A stretch of 43,114 bases of DNA from Turicibacter sp. (GCA_009787345.1 WRGF01000213.1:1-43114), one strand, 5' to 3'. Shown: positions 6,403 through 15,069, numbered from the stretch's first letter. Notes: generated from the sequence alone by a model not told the origin. Numbers and translations are program-made.

Positions 6403-7332
6403 ATGAGAGAGAGCATTCAGGAACTTCTAGGTTCCTATCAAATCCGCAAGACAAAAAAGCAAAAGCAAGCATTTATCCAGTGGTTGGAAAATCATGCAAC
6501 CAAGCATGGATACGAAATTAAAAAAGATGATTATAGCCAGGACGGAACCAACTTAATCGTGGGAAATCCCCGTGAAGCCAGCCTATATTTGACTGCCCAC
6601 TACGATACTCCCGCCAATTTATTCATTCCTATCATTGCAGGGCTCAACCCGCTTGGGTTTGCACTATCACAGCTTTATCTAGTTGCCATCATGTACTTTC
6701 CCTTACTGATTTTGGTATGGGGGATTGGCCTCCTGAACATTGACCCTATGATTATTGCTCTGGTTCAGGCAGTGATGTTCTTCGGTTATAGCCTGTCCCT
6801 GCTTCATTTCGTAGATAAGGTTCCCAATAAAAACAATGCCAACGACAATACGTCGGGAGTGTCTGTTCTTTTGGCTCTCCTTGAAGATTTAAAGCCAGGC
6901 GAGCGGGCGGAAATATGCTTTGTTTTCTTCGATGAAGAGGAAAAGGGATTAGTAGGCTCCCAAGCTTTCAAGAAAAACTATAAGGTGAAAAATACACCAT
7001 TGATTAATTTCGACTGCGTGGCAAACGGTGAACATCTCGTATTCGTTGCAAAAAAATCCTTTCGGGAATCTGCTCTTGGGCGCTACTTCATAGAAAACAA
7101 AAACCAGTACCCAAGACTAAACATCGTCAATGCCAGCACGAACATTTATGCCTCCGACCAGATTATCTTTAAAAATAGCTTAGGGGTAGCCAGTAAAAAG
7201 AAAGCCCCCATTTTTGGTTATTACTTCGACCGTATCCATTCCCACAGGGACACCATCTTCGACAACCAAAACATCGAGGATTTAAACGTAATGATGAAAG
7301 ATTTACTAGCGAACGTTTCAAACAATGACTAG
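6403..7332 (+). CDS. M28 family metallopeptidase with membrane insert
   Basis: A 309-residue zinc aminopeptidase-like protein. Metal ligands of the M28 family are visible: H66 and D68 in TAHYDTP, D148 in NANDNTSG (bridging), E178/E179 in FFDEEEKGLVGS (general base and ligand), D204 in NFDCV, and a late His in RIHSHRDT. Between the first two motifs, residues 75-138 form an insertion of two to three hydrophobic helices, so the enzyme is probably anchored with its catalytic halves on one side of the membrane. Family members remove N-terminal residues from peptides. Placed between DUF2812 proteins and an ABC exporter, it might process or degrade a peptide handled by this cluster (inference). Confidence 0.88.
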   Translation: MRESIQELLGSYQIRKTKKQKQAFIQWLENHATKHGYEIKKDDYSQDGTNLIVGNPREASLYLTAHYDTPANLFIPIIAGLNPLGFALSQLYLVAIMYFPLLILVWGIGLLNIDPMIIALVQAVMFFGYSLSLLHFVDKVPNKNNANDNTSGVSVLLALLEDLKPGERAEICFVFFDEEEKGLVGSQAFKKNYKVKNTPLINFDCVANGEHLVFVAKKSFRESALGRYFIENKNQYPRLNIVNASTNIYASDQIIFKNSLGVASKKKAPIFGYYFDRIHSHRDTIFDNQNIEDLNVMMKDLLANVSNND

Positions 7333-7371
7333 AGGGAGCAAAAAATCTGAAGGTGGAGTGGAGGGATTACG

Positions 7372-7713
7372 ATGAAAGTGAAAATAAGAAAGTGGCTGAG
7401 TGTGGAAGAAAGCCATGAAGAAACCCAAACGCCTAAGGAAAAGCCATCAGGCTGGGACCTTCTCATAATGGGACTAGTTTTCGGGGTGGCAACAGGGCTT
7501 AATAGCGGGCCTGTTCACTGGGGAACGCTTATTGGGATGATTCCTATTACGTTTGTGGGAGTGATTTTGGGGCGAATCTTCCATATCAAACCCACTGCTT
7601 TATGGAAAGGCAATTGGAAACTATTCATTGCATGTGTCGCATTATTCATTATGGGTACAAGTATAATCACCAGAATTGCGGCTTTCTTTGACGGTTTGTT
7701 TGGGTTTTCTTAA
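7372..7713 (+). CDS. Small integral membrane protein
   Basis: A 113-residue protein of unknown family. A charged 28-residue N-terminus (KESHEETQTPKEKP-like) precedes three hydrophobic segments (about 28-46, 50-68 and 82-108) with Gly-rich packing. There is no cleavable signal or enzymatic motif. A GGAGGGA ribosome site precedes ATG 7372. It lies in the same orientation 39 bases after the M28 peptidase gene and 35 bases before the next gene, with no terminator on either side, so it belongs to the PadR/DUF2812 cluster. Confidence 0.75.
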   Translation: MKVKIRKWLSVEESHEETQTPKEKPSGWDLLIMGLVFGVATGLNSGPVHWGTLIGMIPITFVGVILGRIFHIKPTALWKGNWKLFIACVALFIMGTSIITRIAAFFDGLFGFS

Positions 7714-7748
7714 CAAGTTCAGCATTACAAGGTAGAAGGAGGTTCACT

Positions 7749-8081
7749 ATGAAAAAACATAAAGGCTTCATCGTGGTAATAGCCCTGGCAATTTTAGCAT
7801 ATTTGGGATATTTCATCACTCATATTAATTATAATCCCGGTCCAGGACACGAGCTGACTCTGGAAGGCTTACAGGCAACTATTTTAGAAGTCCATGATGG
7901 ATGGGTAATGGTTGAAACGGCAGGGCAAAATGCGGAGCGGATAACCTTTAATACCCAACACTTGCCTGAACTTTCTATCCAAGTGGGAGACGTTATCGTC
8001 ATTGAGTTTGACGGCATCATTTTAGAAAGTGACCCAGCCCAAATCCGTGCATCGAATTGGCATTTGGTCGAAGAAAATTAA
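7749..8081 (+). CDS. Membrane-anchored small beta protein (YobA/DUF3221-like)
   Basis: A 110-residue protein with an N-terminal membrane anchor (residues 5-25, FIVVIALAILAYLGYFI) and an extracytoplasmic domain. The domain reads as a small beta barrel: ATILEVHDGWVMVET, then a VGDVIVIEFDG strand pair, then an Asp/Pro-rich end, a pattern like DUF3221 (YobA) proteins. It lacks the lipobox Cys that many of those have. A strong AGAAGGAGG ribosome site precedes ATG. It is part of the same directional cluster. A 9-bp hairpin (8089-8110) without a U-tract separates it from the ABC transporter genes and might tune their expression. Function is unknown. Confidence 0.7.
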   Translation: MKKHKGFIVVIALAILAYLGYFITHINYNPGPGHELTLEGLQATILEVHDGWVMVETAGQNAERITFNTQHLPELSIQVGDVIVIEFDGIILESDPAQIRASNWHLVEEN

Positions 8082-8136
8082 CCAACGTCAACCGTCCTAA
8101 GGGATGGTTGAATCCACCAAGAAAGAGGGGAAACCT

Positions 8137-9018
8137 ATGTTAAGCATCCAACAGTTAAGCAAGCAGTTTGAATCCCAAATGGCAGTGAACCAGCTATCAT
8201 TTGAGGTGGGCAAGGGGCAGGTGTTTGGGCTCCTTGGGCGAAATGGTGCGGGAAAATCCACCACAATAAAAATGATTTTGGGGCTGGTAAAGCCCAGTGG
8301 TGGGGAGATTACTTGGAACGGGGTTCCCATCGAGCAGGCGAACGTCCGCATTGGCTACTTGCCTGAAGAACGGGGGCTTTATACCAAGAGCAAGGTGGGG
8401 GATATGCTCACTTACTTTGGCAAATTGGAAGGAATGGGCACCAAGGAAGTAGGGACGGCTATCGACTATTGGCTGAATCGCCTTGAAATCCCAGAGTACA
8501 AAACCAAGTTGGTGGCGGATTTATCCAAAGGGAACCAGCAAAAAATCCAGTTGATTGCCACCCTCCTCCATGACCCGGAACTGGTTATTTTGGACGAGCC
8601 TTTCAGTGGGCTAGACCCTGTGAACTCCCAAGTCTTTGCTATCATCATCGAAGAGGAAATCGCCAAAGGAAAAACAGTCATCATGTCCAGTCACCGCATG
8701 GACATGGTGGAGGCTTTCGTGGAGGAAGTCACCCTTTTAAAACAAGGGAATGCCATGGTGTCAGGAAGCCTTCAGGCGATTAAAGATAGCTACCAGACCC
8801 GCAATTTAATCCTAGGTGCAAGTGCGCCTGTCACTGAACATTTCAAACAACAGGGGATTGATTTTAGCATAGACAAGCAAAACGTCTTGGTGAAAGTTGC
8901 TGATGATTCGGTTGGTTTGAATGTCCTTAATGGGCTGGCGAAAGCGGGTATCCGGGTGCCGGAATTTAAGCTCTTGCAACCCACATTGGAAGAAATCTTT
9001 ATCGAGAGGGTAGGATAA
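8137..9018 (+). CDS. ABC transporter ATP-binding protein (NatA/YhaQ-like)
   Basis: 293 residues from ATG 8137, preferred to an in-frame upstream GTG/ATG because GAGGGGAAACCT is correctly placed. All nucleotide-binding motifs are present: Walker A GRNGAGKST (34-42), signature LSKGNQQ, Walker B with LVILDEPFSGLDP, and the switch His in SSHRMD. The C-terminal 75 residues match the DUF4162 tail of drug/sodium-export ATPases such as YhaQ. It powers the membrane partner encoded one base downstream. It is the eighth real gene of the PadR-led cluster, so the exporter may be induced together with the DUF2812 proteins. Confidence 0.93.
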   Translation: MLSIQQLSKQFESQMAVNQLSFEVGKGQVFGLLGRNGAGKSTTIKMILGLVKPSGGEITWNGVPIEQANVRIGYLPEERGLYTKSKVGDMLTYFGKLEGMGTKEVGTAIDYWLNRLEIPEYKTKLVADLSKGNQQKIQLIATLLHDPELVILDEPFSGLDPVNSQVFAIIIEEEIAKGKTVIMSSHRMDMVEAFVEEVTLLKQGNAMVSGSLQAIKDSYQTRNLILGASAPVTEHFKQQGIDFSIDKQNVLVKVADDSVGLNVLNGLAKAGIRVPEFKLLQPTLEEIFIERVG

Positions 9019-9019
9019 C

Positions 9020-10228
9020 ATGAGAAAATTCGGACTGGTATTTTGGTTTCATTTCAAGGAGAGCATTACAGGCAAAAAGGCACTTATATCAGGATTGGTG
9101 CTATTCGTCATCTCCCTCGGCTTCTTCGGGGCTACCCATTGGTTTTCCCAACAGGAAGGGGAGCAATACCTCATGGCGGTCGTCCAGGATTCCGGAGCCT
9201 TCGTGGTGGATTTAAACACCCTAAACAGCGTGAGCCCTGACATCGGGTTTGAAGCCCTAGGTCTTGAAGAGGCAAGGCAGTCACTGGAATCCGGCGAGGT
9301 GGATACGGTGTTCGTCATTGAAGGGGAGGAGATCCCCACCCTCAAAACCCTGTCAGAGCGGGGGAGCCATTCCACGGCGGAATTTATCGTGACCCAGGAA
9401 CTTTCCCATCAGTATTTGGCACGGGTGATGGAGCAAGAGGACATTAGCCCCGAACTCCTGCAAAGCCTGTTGAGCCCCGTGGCGGTCACCCATGAAACCT
9501 TTGAAAACATGGAAGAATTTTTCCTGAATTTTGCTATCTCTTGGGTCGTTGGAATGGCGCTTTATATGGTCGTTGCAACTTCGGGGACCATGATTGGCAC
9601 GTCGGTCATGAACGAAAAGGCTTCAAGGGTCATGGAAGTCATGATTTCCAAAGTAAGGCCCACCACCATAATGTATGCGAAAATCCTGTCCAACCTGGCC
9701 TCTGTCATGGTGACTTCCCTCATGTTATATGTCGGTTACTTGGCAGCCAGCGTCTTGGGCTGGGCGGATATGGAGCAGCTTGCCTTCTTCGGCGGGGCGG
9801 TGGACTTTGCCAGTGTAGACCCTATGATTTGGGTGCTGGCAGTCGCGTACTTTATTTTAGGCTACCTCGTTTATGGGATGTTCTTCGCCATGGCGGGTGC
9901 CCTGTGCACAAAGGTGGAGGATTACCAAAGCGTCGCGGCCCCTATCACCATTTCCCTGATGATTCCATTCTTCGCCATGATGTGGGGGCTGACTGACGGG
10001 ATTTTCGGGTCCATCGCTACCTACATCCCCTTATTCTCACCATTCATTACTTTCAGCCGCTTCGCAGATGGGACGGCAGGCTACACAGAAGTAGGGATTA
10101 CTTTGGTGCTTCTGCTAATTTCCATCCTATTGATTGGAAAGCTGGCGACGAAAATCTACACCGGCGGGGTCATGCATTATAGCGAAAAAGCTAGTTTCAA
10201 GGACATCCGCAAGCTATTGAAAGGCTAG
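9020..10228 (+). CDS. ABC-2 type permease (NatB/YhaP-like)
   Basis: A 402-residue integral membrane protein: one N-terminal helix (about 20-42), a 130-residue extracytoplasmic domain, then five or six helices from about residue 173. The mid-protein segment with MNEKASRVMEVMIS is the cytoplasmic coupling helix signature of the NatB/YhaP group. It starts one base after the ATPase stop, so the pair forms one transporter. Known relatives export sodium ions, drugs or peptides, and sequence alone does not give the substrate. A strong terminator at 10289-10325 closes the cluster. Confidence 0.92.
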   Translation: MRKFGLVFWFHFKESITGKKALISGLVLFVISLGFFGATHWFSQQEGEQYLMAVVQDSGAFVVDLNTLNSVSPDIGFEALGLEEARQSLESGEVDTVFVIEGEEIPTLKTLSERGSHSTAEFIVTQELSHQYLARVMEQEDISPELLQSLLSPVAVTHETFENMEEFFLNFAISWVVGMALYMVVATSGTMIGTSVMNEKASRVMEVMISKVRPTTIMYAKILSNLASVMVTSLMLYVGYLAASVLGWADMEQLAFFGGAVDFASVDPMIWVLAVAYFILGYLVYGMFFAMAGALCTKVEDYQSVAAPITISLMIPFFAMMWGLTDGIFGSIATYIPLFSPFITFSRFADGTAGYTEVGITLVLLLISILLIGKLATKIYTGGVMHYSEKASFKDIRKLLKG

Positions 10229-10288
10229 GGATAGCCAAAAAGGAAAGCGCCTTTTGGAAATCTGTTAAAGGGCGGATAAGTAAAAAGC

Positions 10289-10325
10289 AAAAGGCTGGCT
10301 CGGGAATTCCCAAGCCAGCTTTTTT
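10289..10325 (+). terminator. Terminator of the PadR/DUF2812/ABC cluster
   Basis: GC-rich stem GCTGGCTCGGG / CCCAAGCCAGC with one mismatch, a four-base AATT loop and a TTTTTT tail. The TATAAT of the next gene's promoter (10330-10335) lies only a few bases beyond, so terminator and promoter are nearly fused. Confidence 0.88.
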
Positions 10326-10366
10326 ATGTTATAATGGAACTAAAATAATTTCAGGGAGGCCAAAAG

Positions 10367-11212
10367 ATGAGTGAGAAATGGGATGGGCATAGCCATACGC
10401 AGTTTTGCTTGCATGGGGCGGTTGAGGATGTGGAGCAGTTGATCCAGCGGGCGATTAGTCGGGGATTCACGAAGTATTCCATTACGGAGCACGCCCCCAT
10501 GCCAAAAGGGTTTTACGAAAAAGCAGGCGGCCCCAAGTGGGCGCTTGAAACGGCAGGGATGGAGCCGGGCGCGGTGGAACGTTACCTGAAAACCATGCAC
10601 GGGCTGAAAAAGAAATACGCTTCCCAGATTGAGCTGCTGATTGGGATGGAGTATGACTATTTGCCGGAATTTAATGCTTGGACCACCGATTTTTTGAACG
10701 AGTACGGAGGGCAAATGGACGATGGAATCTTATCGGTACATTTTCTTCCCGGCAATGAGGGCCTTCGGGTCATCGACGAAAGCCCAGGGGACTATAAGGA
10801 TGGGTTGCTTGATTTTTATGGCAACTTCCAAGCGGTCCAAGAAGCCTACCTTGAAAGGGTATACGGCTCCATCATGGCGGACCTAGGTCCCCATAAGCCC
10901 AAGCGGATTGGCCATGTCAGCCTTGCAAGGAAGTTCAAGAATGCCTTCCCACATGAAGATACCGGCTTCTCCCAAACTTCCATGGACTGGTACCAAAAGA
11001 TTTTCACGGAAATGGAAAGGCAAAACCTCGCCATGGACATGAACATGGCAGGCTTGTTCAAGGACTACTGCCAGGAACCTTATCCCCCGAAAGAAATCCT
11101 GAACCATTTCAAACCCAAAGTCAAAAAAATCTACGGCTCCGATTCCCACCATTTGGATGATGTGGAGCGGGGGTATGAGGTGTATAGGGAAATGATGGGG
11201 GGGATGAAATGA
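10367..11212 (+). CDS. hisK: Histidinol-phosphatase, PHP family (HisJ type)
   Basis: A 281-residue cytoplasmic metal-dependent phosphatase of the PHP superfamily. Metal ligands can be seen in DGHSHTQF (H8, H10), ITEHAPMP (His near 43), a central GMEYDY Glu, the VHFLPG and IGHVSLAR histidines, and the terminal YGSDSHH. The family dephosphorylates histidinol phosphate to histidinol in histidine synthesis. No other his gene is in the window, so it is an isolated copy and other phosphoester substrates are possible. TATAAT at 10330-10335 and AGGGAGG before ATG drive it. The last codons overlap the next gene by 4 bp. Confidence 0.88.
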   Translation: MSEKWDGHSHTQFCLHGAVEDVEQLIQRAISRGFTKYSITEHAPMPKGFYEKAGGPKWALETAGMEPGAVERYLKTMHGLKKKYASQIELLIGMEYDYLPEFNAWTTDFLNEYGGQMDDGILSVHFLPGNEGLRVIDESPGDYKDGLLDFYGNFQAVQEAYLERVYGSIMADLGPHKPKRIGHVSLARKFKNAFPHEDTGFSQTSMDWYQKIFTEMERQNLAMDMNMAGLFKDYCQEPYPPKEILNHFKPKVKKIYGSDSHHLDDVERGYEVYREMMGGMK

Positions 11213-11529
11213 GGATAAAAAATCAAATCAATCCCTGGGCTTATGCGGCTTTTCTAGCGGGAATACTTGCTGGTTTCCTACCCAATGGGGTAATGAGTGT
11301 CGTATTGGGGGCATGGGCAGTGTTGCTAGGGCTGATTGCATTAGGGAAAGGAAGCACTTCCAAAGCGGAAAAGGTTGTAACCCTAGGTTCTATTGGTGCT
11401 GGATTTCTATACAGCGTAGTGTTTGTTTTGGTAATGTTCATCAGCGAGAGGAATCATCGAATGATTCCAAATGCTTCGCCTGAGGAGTTAAATCGGACAT
11501 TAGAAGTTTCCTCTTACGAAGGGGAATAA
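11209..11529 (+). CDS. DUF4190-like small membrane protein
   Basis: 106 residues: a short polar start (MRIKNQINPWAYAAF), two or three hydrophobic Gly/Ala-rich segments (about 10-30, 34-48, 60-80) and a polar tail. The pattern of two helices separated by a LGLIALGKGSTSKAEK linker matches small DUF4190-type proteins and closely resembles the gene at 12454. It starts at an ATGA overlap with the histidinol-phosphatase stop and is therefore translationally coupled to it. Function is unknown. Confidence 0.75.
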   Translation: MRIKNQINPWAYAAFLAGILAGFLPNGVMSVVLGAWAVLLGLIALGKGSTSKAEKVVTLGSIGAGFLYSVVFVLVMFISERNHRMIPNASPEELNRTLEVSSYEGE

Positions 11530-11598
11530 TGACCTTTATTCAATTGGAAAGTGTTGACTGAAGGAATGGCTTTTCTCCAACTCCGGTTCATACAAACG

Positions 11599-11646
11599 TT
11601 AAAAGTCATTGAAACCTTGCTATTGCTGGATTTCAATGACTTTTAA
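11599..11646. terminator. Bidirectional terminator between convergent genes
   Basis: Perfect 16-bp inverted repeat TTAAAAGTCATTGAAA (11599-11614) / TTTCAATGACTTTTAA (11631-11646) with a 16-nt loop. A- and T-tracts at the stem ends make it functional from both sides. Confidence 0.85.
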
Positions 11647-11673
11647 TATGTTGACTAGGGATAAGGCCCGCCC

Positions 11674-12252
11674 TCAATAATAGGTGCGTAAGGTTTTGGC
11701 AAACACATCGGCGAGGGGGATTTTTAAATCGGGAAACAAAGGCGTGCTAAACGCTTCGACGACGAGTTCCTGCCGTTCTTGGTCAGTCATATCCTCAATG
11801 TCGTCCTCGGAATAATGGGTATAAGTATCGGCAAGAGTGTAATGCCCGTTTTCCAGCAAGTAAATTTCCAATACTTGGGCAATGGGCTCTACAATCCAAT
11901 ATTCGCCGACACCGCATTGGGCATAAAGCCCCATCTTATATCCCCGGTCACTCTTAGTGGTGCCTGGGGACAAAACTTCCACAATCAAATTCGGGGCACC
12001 GTGAATCCCATTTTTCCTAAATAGGCTCGGATTGCACACCACTGTCATGTCAGGGACTACCTTGTCTTTTTCGGTTAAAAATACTTCCATGCCATCCCCA
12101 AACACGGAGCAAGTATTATGCCTCAAATAATTGAAGAACGTATTATATAAATTTCCAGATACCACATTGTGGTTGAAAGACGGACGGGGAGCCATTGCTA
12201 CAACCCCATTCAACAGCTCGCTTTTTCTCTGATTTTCCACTGGCTGGCTCAT
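11674..12252 (-). CDS. Uma2 family endonuclease-like protein (DUF820)
   Basis: 192 residues from ATG 12250-12252, which has GGGAGG 8 bases upstream; a longer frame to 12282 lacks a ribosome site. The protein follows the Uma2/DUF820 plan: KSELLNGVVAMAPRPSFNHN (E then the active loop), PDMTVVCNP (D of the PD-(D/E)XK core), NLIVEVLSPGTTKSDRGYKM (E-x-lysine region) and GVGEYWIVEP. These proteins have a restriction-endonuclease fold and are abundant in cyanobacteria and some Firmicutes. Their targets are unknown. It is monocistronic and convergent with the preceding genes. Confidence 0.88.
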   Translation of the reverse strand: MSQPVENQRKSELLNGVVAMAPRPSFNHNVVSGNLYNTFFNYLRHNTCSVFGDGMEVFLTEKDKVVPDMTVVCNPSLFRKNGIHGAPNLIVEVLSPGTTKSDRGYKMGLYAQCGVGEYWIVEPIAQVLEIYLLENGHYTLADTYTHYSEDDIEDMTDQERQELVVEAFSTPLFPDLKIPLADVFAKTLRTYY

Positions 12253-12453
12253 TTTAACGACCTCCCTCTCATTTATAACCATTTTAGCACATTTTTAGGT
12301 TGAATGCTACTTGGCTTCTTCGTTAATTTGACCGGCATCCAAAAAGCCTGGTTACCAAAAACTATGTGCATTGAGCACAATTCCTGAAAAACTGTCAGAT
12401 GATTTAATGTATAATAGGGAATATCATTCACTAACTAACGAAGGAGGGGTTGC

Positions 12454-12795
12454 ATGGAAACGAAGAAAAATCCGTTGGCACTGGCAGCATTCATCGTAGG
12501 TGTGGTTGCCGTATTCGTGCCCATTATCGGAATCATCCCGGGAATCGTCGCTGTGGTTTTGGGGATTATCGCATTGAGGTCAGGGACGTTGGAAAAGAAT
12601 GATAAAGTATTCGCCATCGTAGGAACTGTGACCGGGGGAATCGCTGTGCTGTTGCTTCCGTTGTTAGCAGTGTCGTTTTTTACTATTGACAGCGGAGTAA
12701 GCACCGCGAGCCTTGTGTCAGTAGACAATGTTTCAGATTTGCTGGAGTATTATGAGGAAGGCTCAGAAGTTATGGTAGTAGAATCTATTGATTAA
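12454..12795 (+). CDS. DUF4190-like membrane protein
   Basis: 113 residues. Two membrane helices (about 8-40 and 52-77) flank the typical DUF4190 linker LGIIALRSGTLEKNDK, followed by an extracytoplasmic acidic tail rich in Ser, Val and Glu. An AAGGAGGGG ribosome site precedes ATG and a TATAAT lies at 12410-12415. It resembles the protein at 11209, so the two may be local paralogues separated by the Uma2 gene. Function is unknown. Confidence 0.8.
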   Translation: METKKNPLALAAFIVGVVAVFVPIIGIIPGIVAVVLGIIALRSGTLEKNDKVFAIVGTVTGGIAVLLLPLLAVSFFTIDSGVSTASLVSVDNVSDLLEYYEEGSEVMVVESID

Positions 12796-12804
12796 TTTCC
12801 CGCT

Positions 12805-12851
12805 AAAAAAGGGCAGTGCCTGAAAGTCATCTTTCAGGTACTGCCCTTTTT
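12805..12851. terminator. Shared terminator of convergent genes
   Basis: Long stem AAAAAAGGGCAGT-x-CCTGAAAG / CTTTCAGG-x-ACTGCCCTTTTT with a TCAT loop. The stop codon of the minus-strand DUF4129 gene (12834-12836) lies inside the hairpin. It should work in both directions. Confidence 0.9.
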
Positions 12852-14015
12852 AATTATCTCCCGAAGGAGTTGCTTTGCCAACTTGCCGTCCTCCTTCGTG
12901 ACCGCCCTTCCCCCATAGCGGGTTTCGATGTACAGCGCCCGAAGCTCCCTGGATTTCTCGCAGTGAAATGCCTTCAAAGCCTCTTCTTCGATGGATTCGC
13001 TGGTCATGTAGGACTGGAGTTGCAACTCATTTTTGGTGCAATGGTGCAAGAACTTGCGGTAGCAGTCCCGGACCTGGTTTTGGGAACGGTGATGGCGGGG
13101 CTTTTTCGGGCGATCCGCCAGGTGGGTGCGGGTTTCTTCAACGCCGGATTGATTTTCTTGAATTTCATGCTTTTTAGCCAATCGTTTGAAAATGACCACG
13201 AGGATTCCCGCCACTGCAAGGATTAAGATGATGTAACCTATCACGCCCAAGGCCCCGATTTCAGGAGGGTCTGTCAGTGGGGGAAGTTCGCCATAACCGG
13301 GTTCAACCTCTCCACCCCCAAAGTCGATTTCAGGAAACTCCGGACGGGAAAGCCCTATTAGGGAGAAAATCCAGTTGAGGGCCTGAAGGAGTACAAAGAT
13401 AATGAACCCAATGATGGGAACGAAAAGTTGCCCATACACAAAAACGAGAGTCCCCCAGATAACGTTTAAAAAAAGGGGATGGCTCAGCATCCCTCCAACC
13501 CCAAGAATGGTTAAAAGAGAAAGGATGTTCAGCCATTTGAAGCGTGGCCGGCTGATGACTTCTTCGTCGTGGCGGGACATTCGCATGAGGACGATGGAGG
13601 CACCTAAGAACATAATCCCGAAGGGGAGGGTGGTGTCTTCAAAGATGGGCATTTGTCGCAATGTCAGGGCGACCACCAAAAAGCCGAAGAACACCTTGAT
13701 GAACAGGGAGAAAATGTCCGTGTAGTCGAATTGACCGATGTGTTCCCTTGATTTTGGGAGGGCAACCACCAAATAGGCGATGATGGGAGCCAGCACGGCT
13801 AAGTTGGGCAAGCTGGCGGGGATGATGAAAAAAACGAGGGGAATCAACAGGAGGGGAATCCGCGACAGCCGCCAAACTGATAGAGTAATGGCTGCGGCGA
13901 AAAAAGGAAGGGCAACCATCAGGTTATCGCCCCCAAATAGCAGCCCGATGAAGCTGGCGAAGGTCATATAAAAGCAAACATCACAAATCCGTTTCAGGCT
14001 CGATGGGAATATCAT
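12834..14015 (-). CDS. DUF4129 domain membrane protein of a MoxR operon
   Basis: A 393-residue protein: about seven membrane helices in residues 10-225, a proline/acid-rich linker (GELPPLTDPPEIG), another helix near 255-278, then a basic cytoplasmic tail with the DUF4129 element (CYRKFLHHCTKNELQL...AKQLLREI). The usual transglutaminase-like domain of the full-length relatives is missing, so this is the short version. Its start overlaps the DUF58 gene by 35 bp with a GGGAGGA ribosome site inside that gene. It is the third and last gene of the MoxR-DUF58-DUF4129 operon. Confidence 0.82.
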   Translation of the reverse strand: MIFPSSLKRICDVCFYMTFASFIGLLFGGDNLMVALPFFAAAITLSVWRLSRIPLLLIPLVFFIIPASLPNLAVLAPIIAYLVVALPKSREHIGQFDYTDIFSLFIKVFFGFLVVALTLRQMPIFEDTTLPFGIMFLGASIVLMRMSRHDEEVISRPRFKWLNILSLLTILGVGGMLSHPLFLNVIWGTLVFVYGQLFVPIIGFIIFVLLQALNWIFSLIGLSRPEFPEIDFGGGEVEPGYGELPPLTDPPEIGALGVIGYIILILAVAGILVVIFKRLAKKHEIQENQSGVEETRTHLADRPKKPRHHRSQNQVRDCYRKFLHHCTKNELQLQSYMTSESIEEEALKAFHCEKSRELRALYIETRYGGRAVTKEDGKLAKQLLREIIKKGST

Positions 14016-15069
14016 GGCAGTCCTCCCCGTATAAAATAATCAGGCTCCCGCCCACCAGTTCCTGCCTTACAACATGGGATTTTGACTCATCCCTTTGGGG
14101 CGTGACGATGATGGCAGAGCGGCTCCGTGCCTGTTTTTTGACCAACCTTTGAACCGTTTCCTCGAAAGTATCGCCACTGTAATAAGAGGCTTTCCCCAGA
14201 AGTTCCAGCACTTTTTTGAAATGGCTTTTCCCCAGGCCTTGTGCTAAATACTCCCCGTTTTTGGAAAGCTGGCTATCAGGCACTGTGTTCGTTATGAGGT
14301 CATAGGCTATCCCCTTTTGTTCCAACTGTTGGCAAATGGACCGGGTTAGGGAGTAGCATTTTTCCAAAAGGTTATTATCGCTGGAGTTGGTGCTGACATC
14401 AAGGAGGATGGACACCATGGGCTCCACCGTATAATCGAACTGCTTCACCTGAAGCTCGCCACGGCGGGCGCTATGCTTCCAAGAAATCTGGTTCAGGGGT
14501 TCCCGCCCGGTATAATCGCGGATGCCCACGGTCAACACCGGGTCCTCCATCATAAAACGGCGGACGGACACTTCCCCTAAAAAACCGCCAAAAGCGTCCT
14601 CCAAATGGGGGATGGGGATGGCTTTCGGATAGACGGCGACTTCCTCAAAGGCGGTAAAATTTCCCCGCTCCTCCCAAAGCCCCAAAAAATCTCCACCCGA
14701 AATCTGGGCACCCCGAAAGTAATAAAGCCCCCGTTTCGGGATGGACAGGGTAATCTTTCGGGTTAGCTGACTTTTTGGCATTAAATACGTGGAATAATGA
14801 TGTTTCACCGTCCCTGCTAAATCCGTCCGCTGCTGACCTTTTCCATAGGTAAGCACGGTACCTTTCGGGAAAGTTTCCTCCACCCGCAAAAAAGGGATAA
14901 TCCGGCGGGAGTGGTTGGAAAGGGTGCTGACGAGCTGGAATTCCTCGCCCGCCTCCACTAAATTTTGGGTACATTTGGACTGGAACGCCACGCCACTTAG
15001 GGCATTTTTCCGCGCCCAGTTTTGATAGGCGGCCACCACCACAATAAGGACAATCAGGAATAAAATCAT
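13981..15069 (-). CDS. DUF58 domain protein
   Basis: 362 residues. An N-terminal membrane anchor (2-18) is followed by an Ig-like beta region and then the DUF58 signature near residues 200-230 (VGIRDYTGREPLNQISWK, then LQVKQF). A von Willebrand A-like fold follows, with LLDVSTNSSD at the position of the MIDAS loop, where the classical DxSxS is present as DVSTNS. It partners with MoxR ATPases, which remodel or insert metal into target complexes. Its start overlaps the moxR stop by 4 bp (ATGA). Confidence 0.9.
   Translation of the reverse strand: MILFLIVLIVVVAAYQNWARKNALSGVAFQSKCTQNLVEAGEEFQLVSTLSNHSRRIIPFLRVEETFPKGTVLTYGKGQQRTDLAGTVKHHYSTYLMPKSQLTRKITLSIPKRGLYYFRGAQISGGDFLGLWEERGNFTAFEEVAVYPKAIPIPHLEDAFGGFLGEVSVRRFMMEDPVLTVGIRDYTGREPLNQISWKHSARRGELQVKQFDYTVEPMVSILLDVSTNSSDNNLLEKCYSLTRSICQQLEQKGIAYDLITNTVPDSQLSKNGEYLAQGLGKSHFKKVLELLGKASYYSGDTFEETVQRLVKKQARSRSAIIVTPQRDESKSHVVRQELVGGSLIILYGEDCHDIPIEPETDL

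Noticed and set aside
8089-8110. Hairpin before the ABC ATPase gene as a terminator splitting the cluster
   Set aside because: The stem is nine pairs with a G-U and no U-tract follows, so read-through is expected.
9541-9996. 151-codon plus-strand ORF inside the ABC permease
   Set aside because: It lies wholly within the permease in another frame, is rich in His/Gly/Arg, and has no ribosome site.
12361-12380. ACTATGTGC near 12361 as another copy of the 3817 hairpin
   Set aside because: Only nine bases are shared and there is no long stem.
12816-13226. 136-codon plus-strand ORF opposite the DUF4129 gene
   Set aside because: Shadow of the minus-strand gene, starting in the terminator hairpin. 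The DUF4129 frame has coherent helices and operon overlaps.
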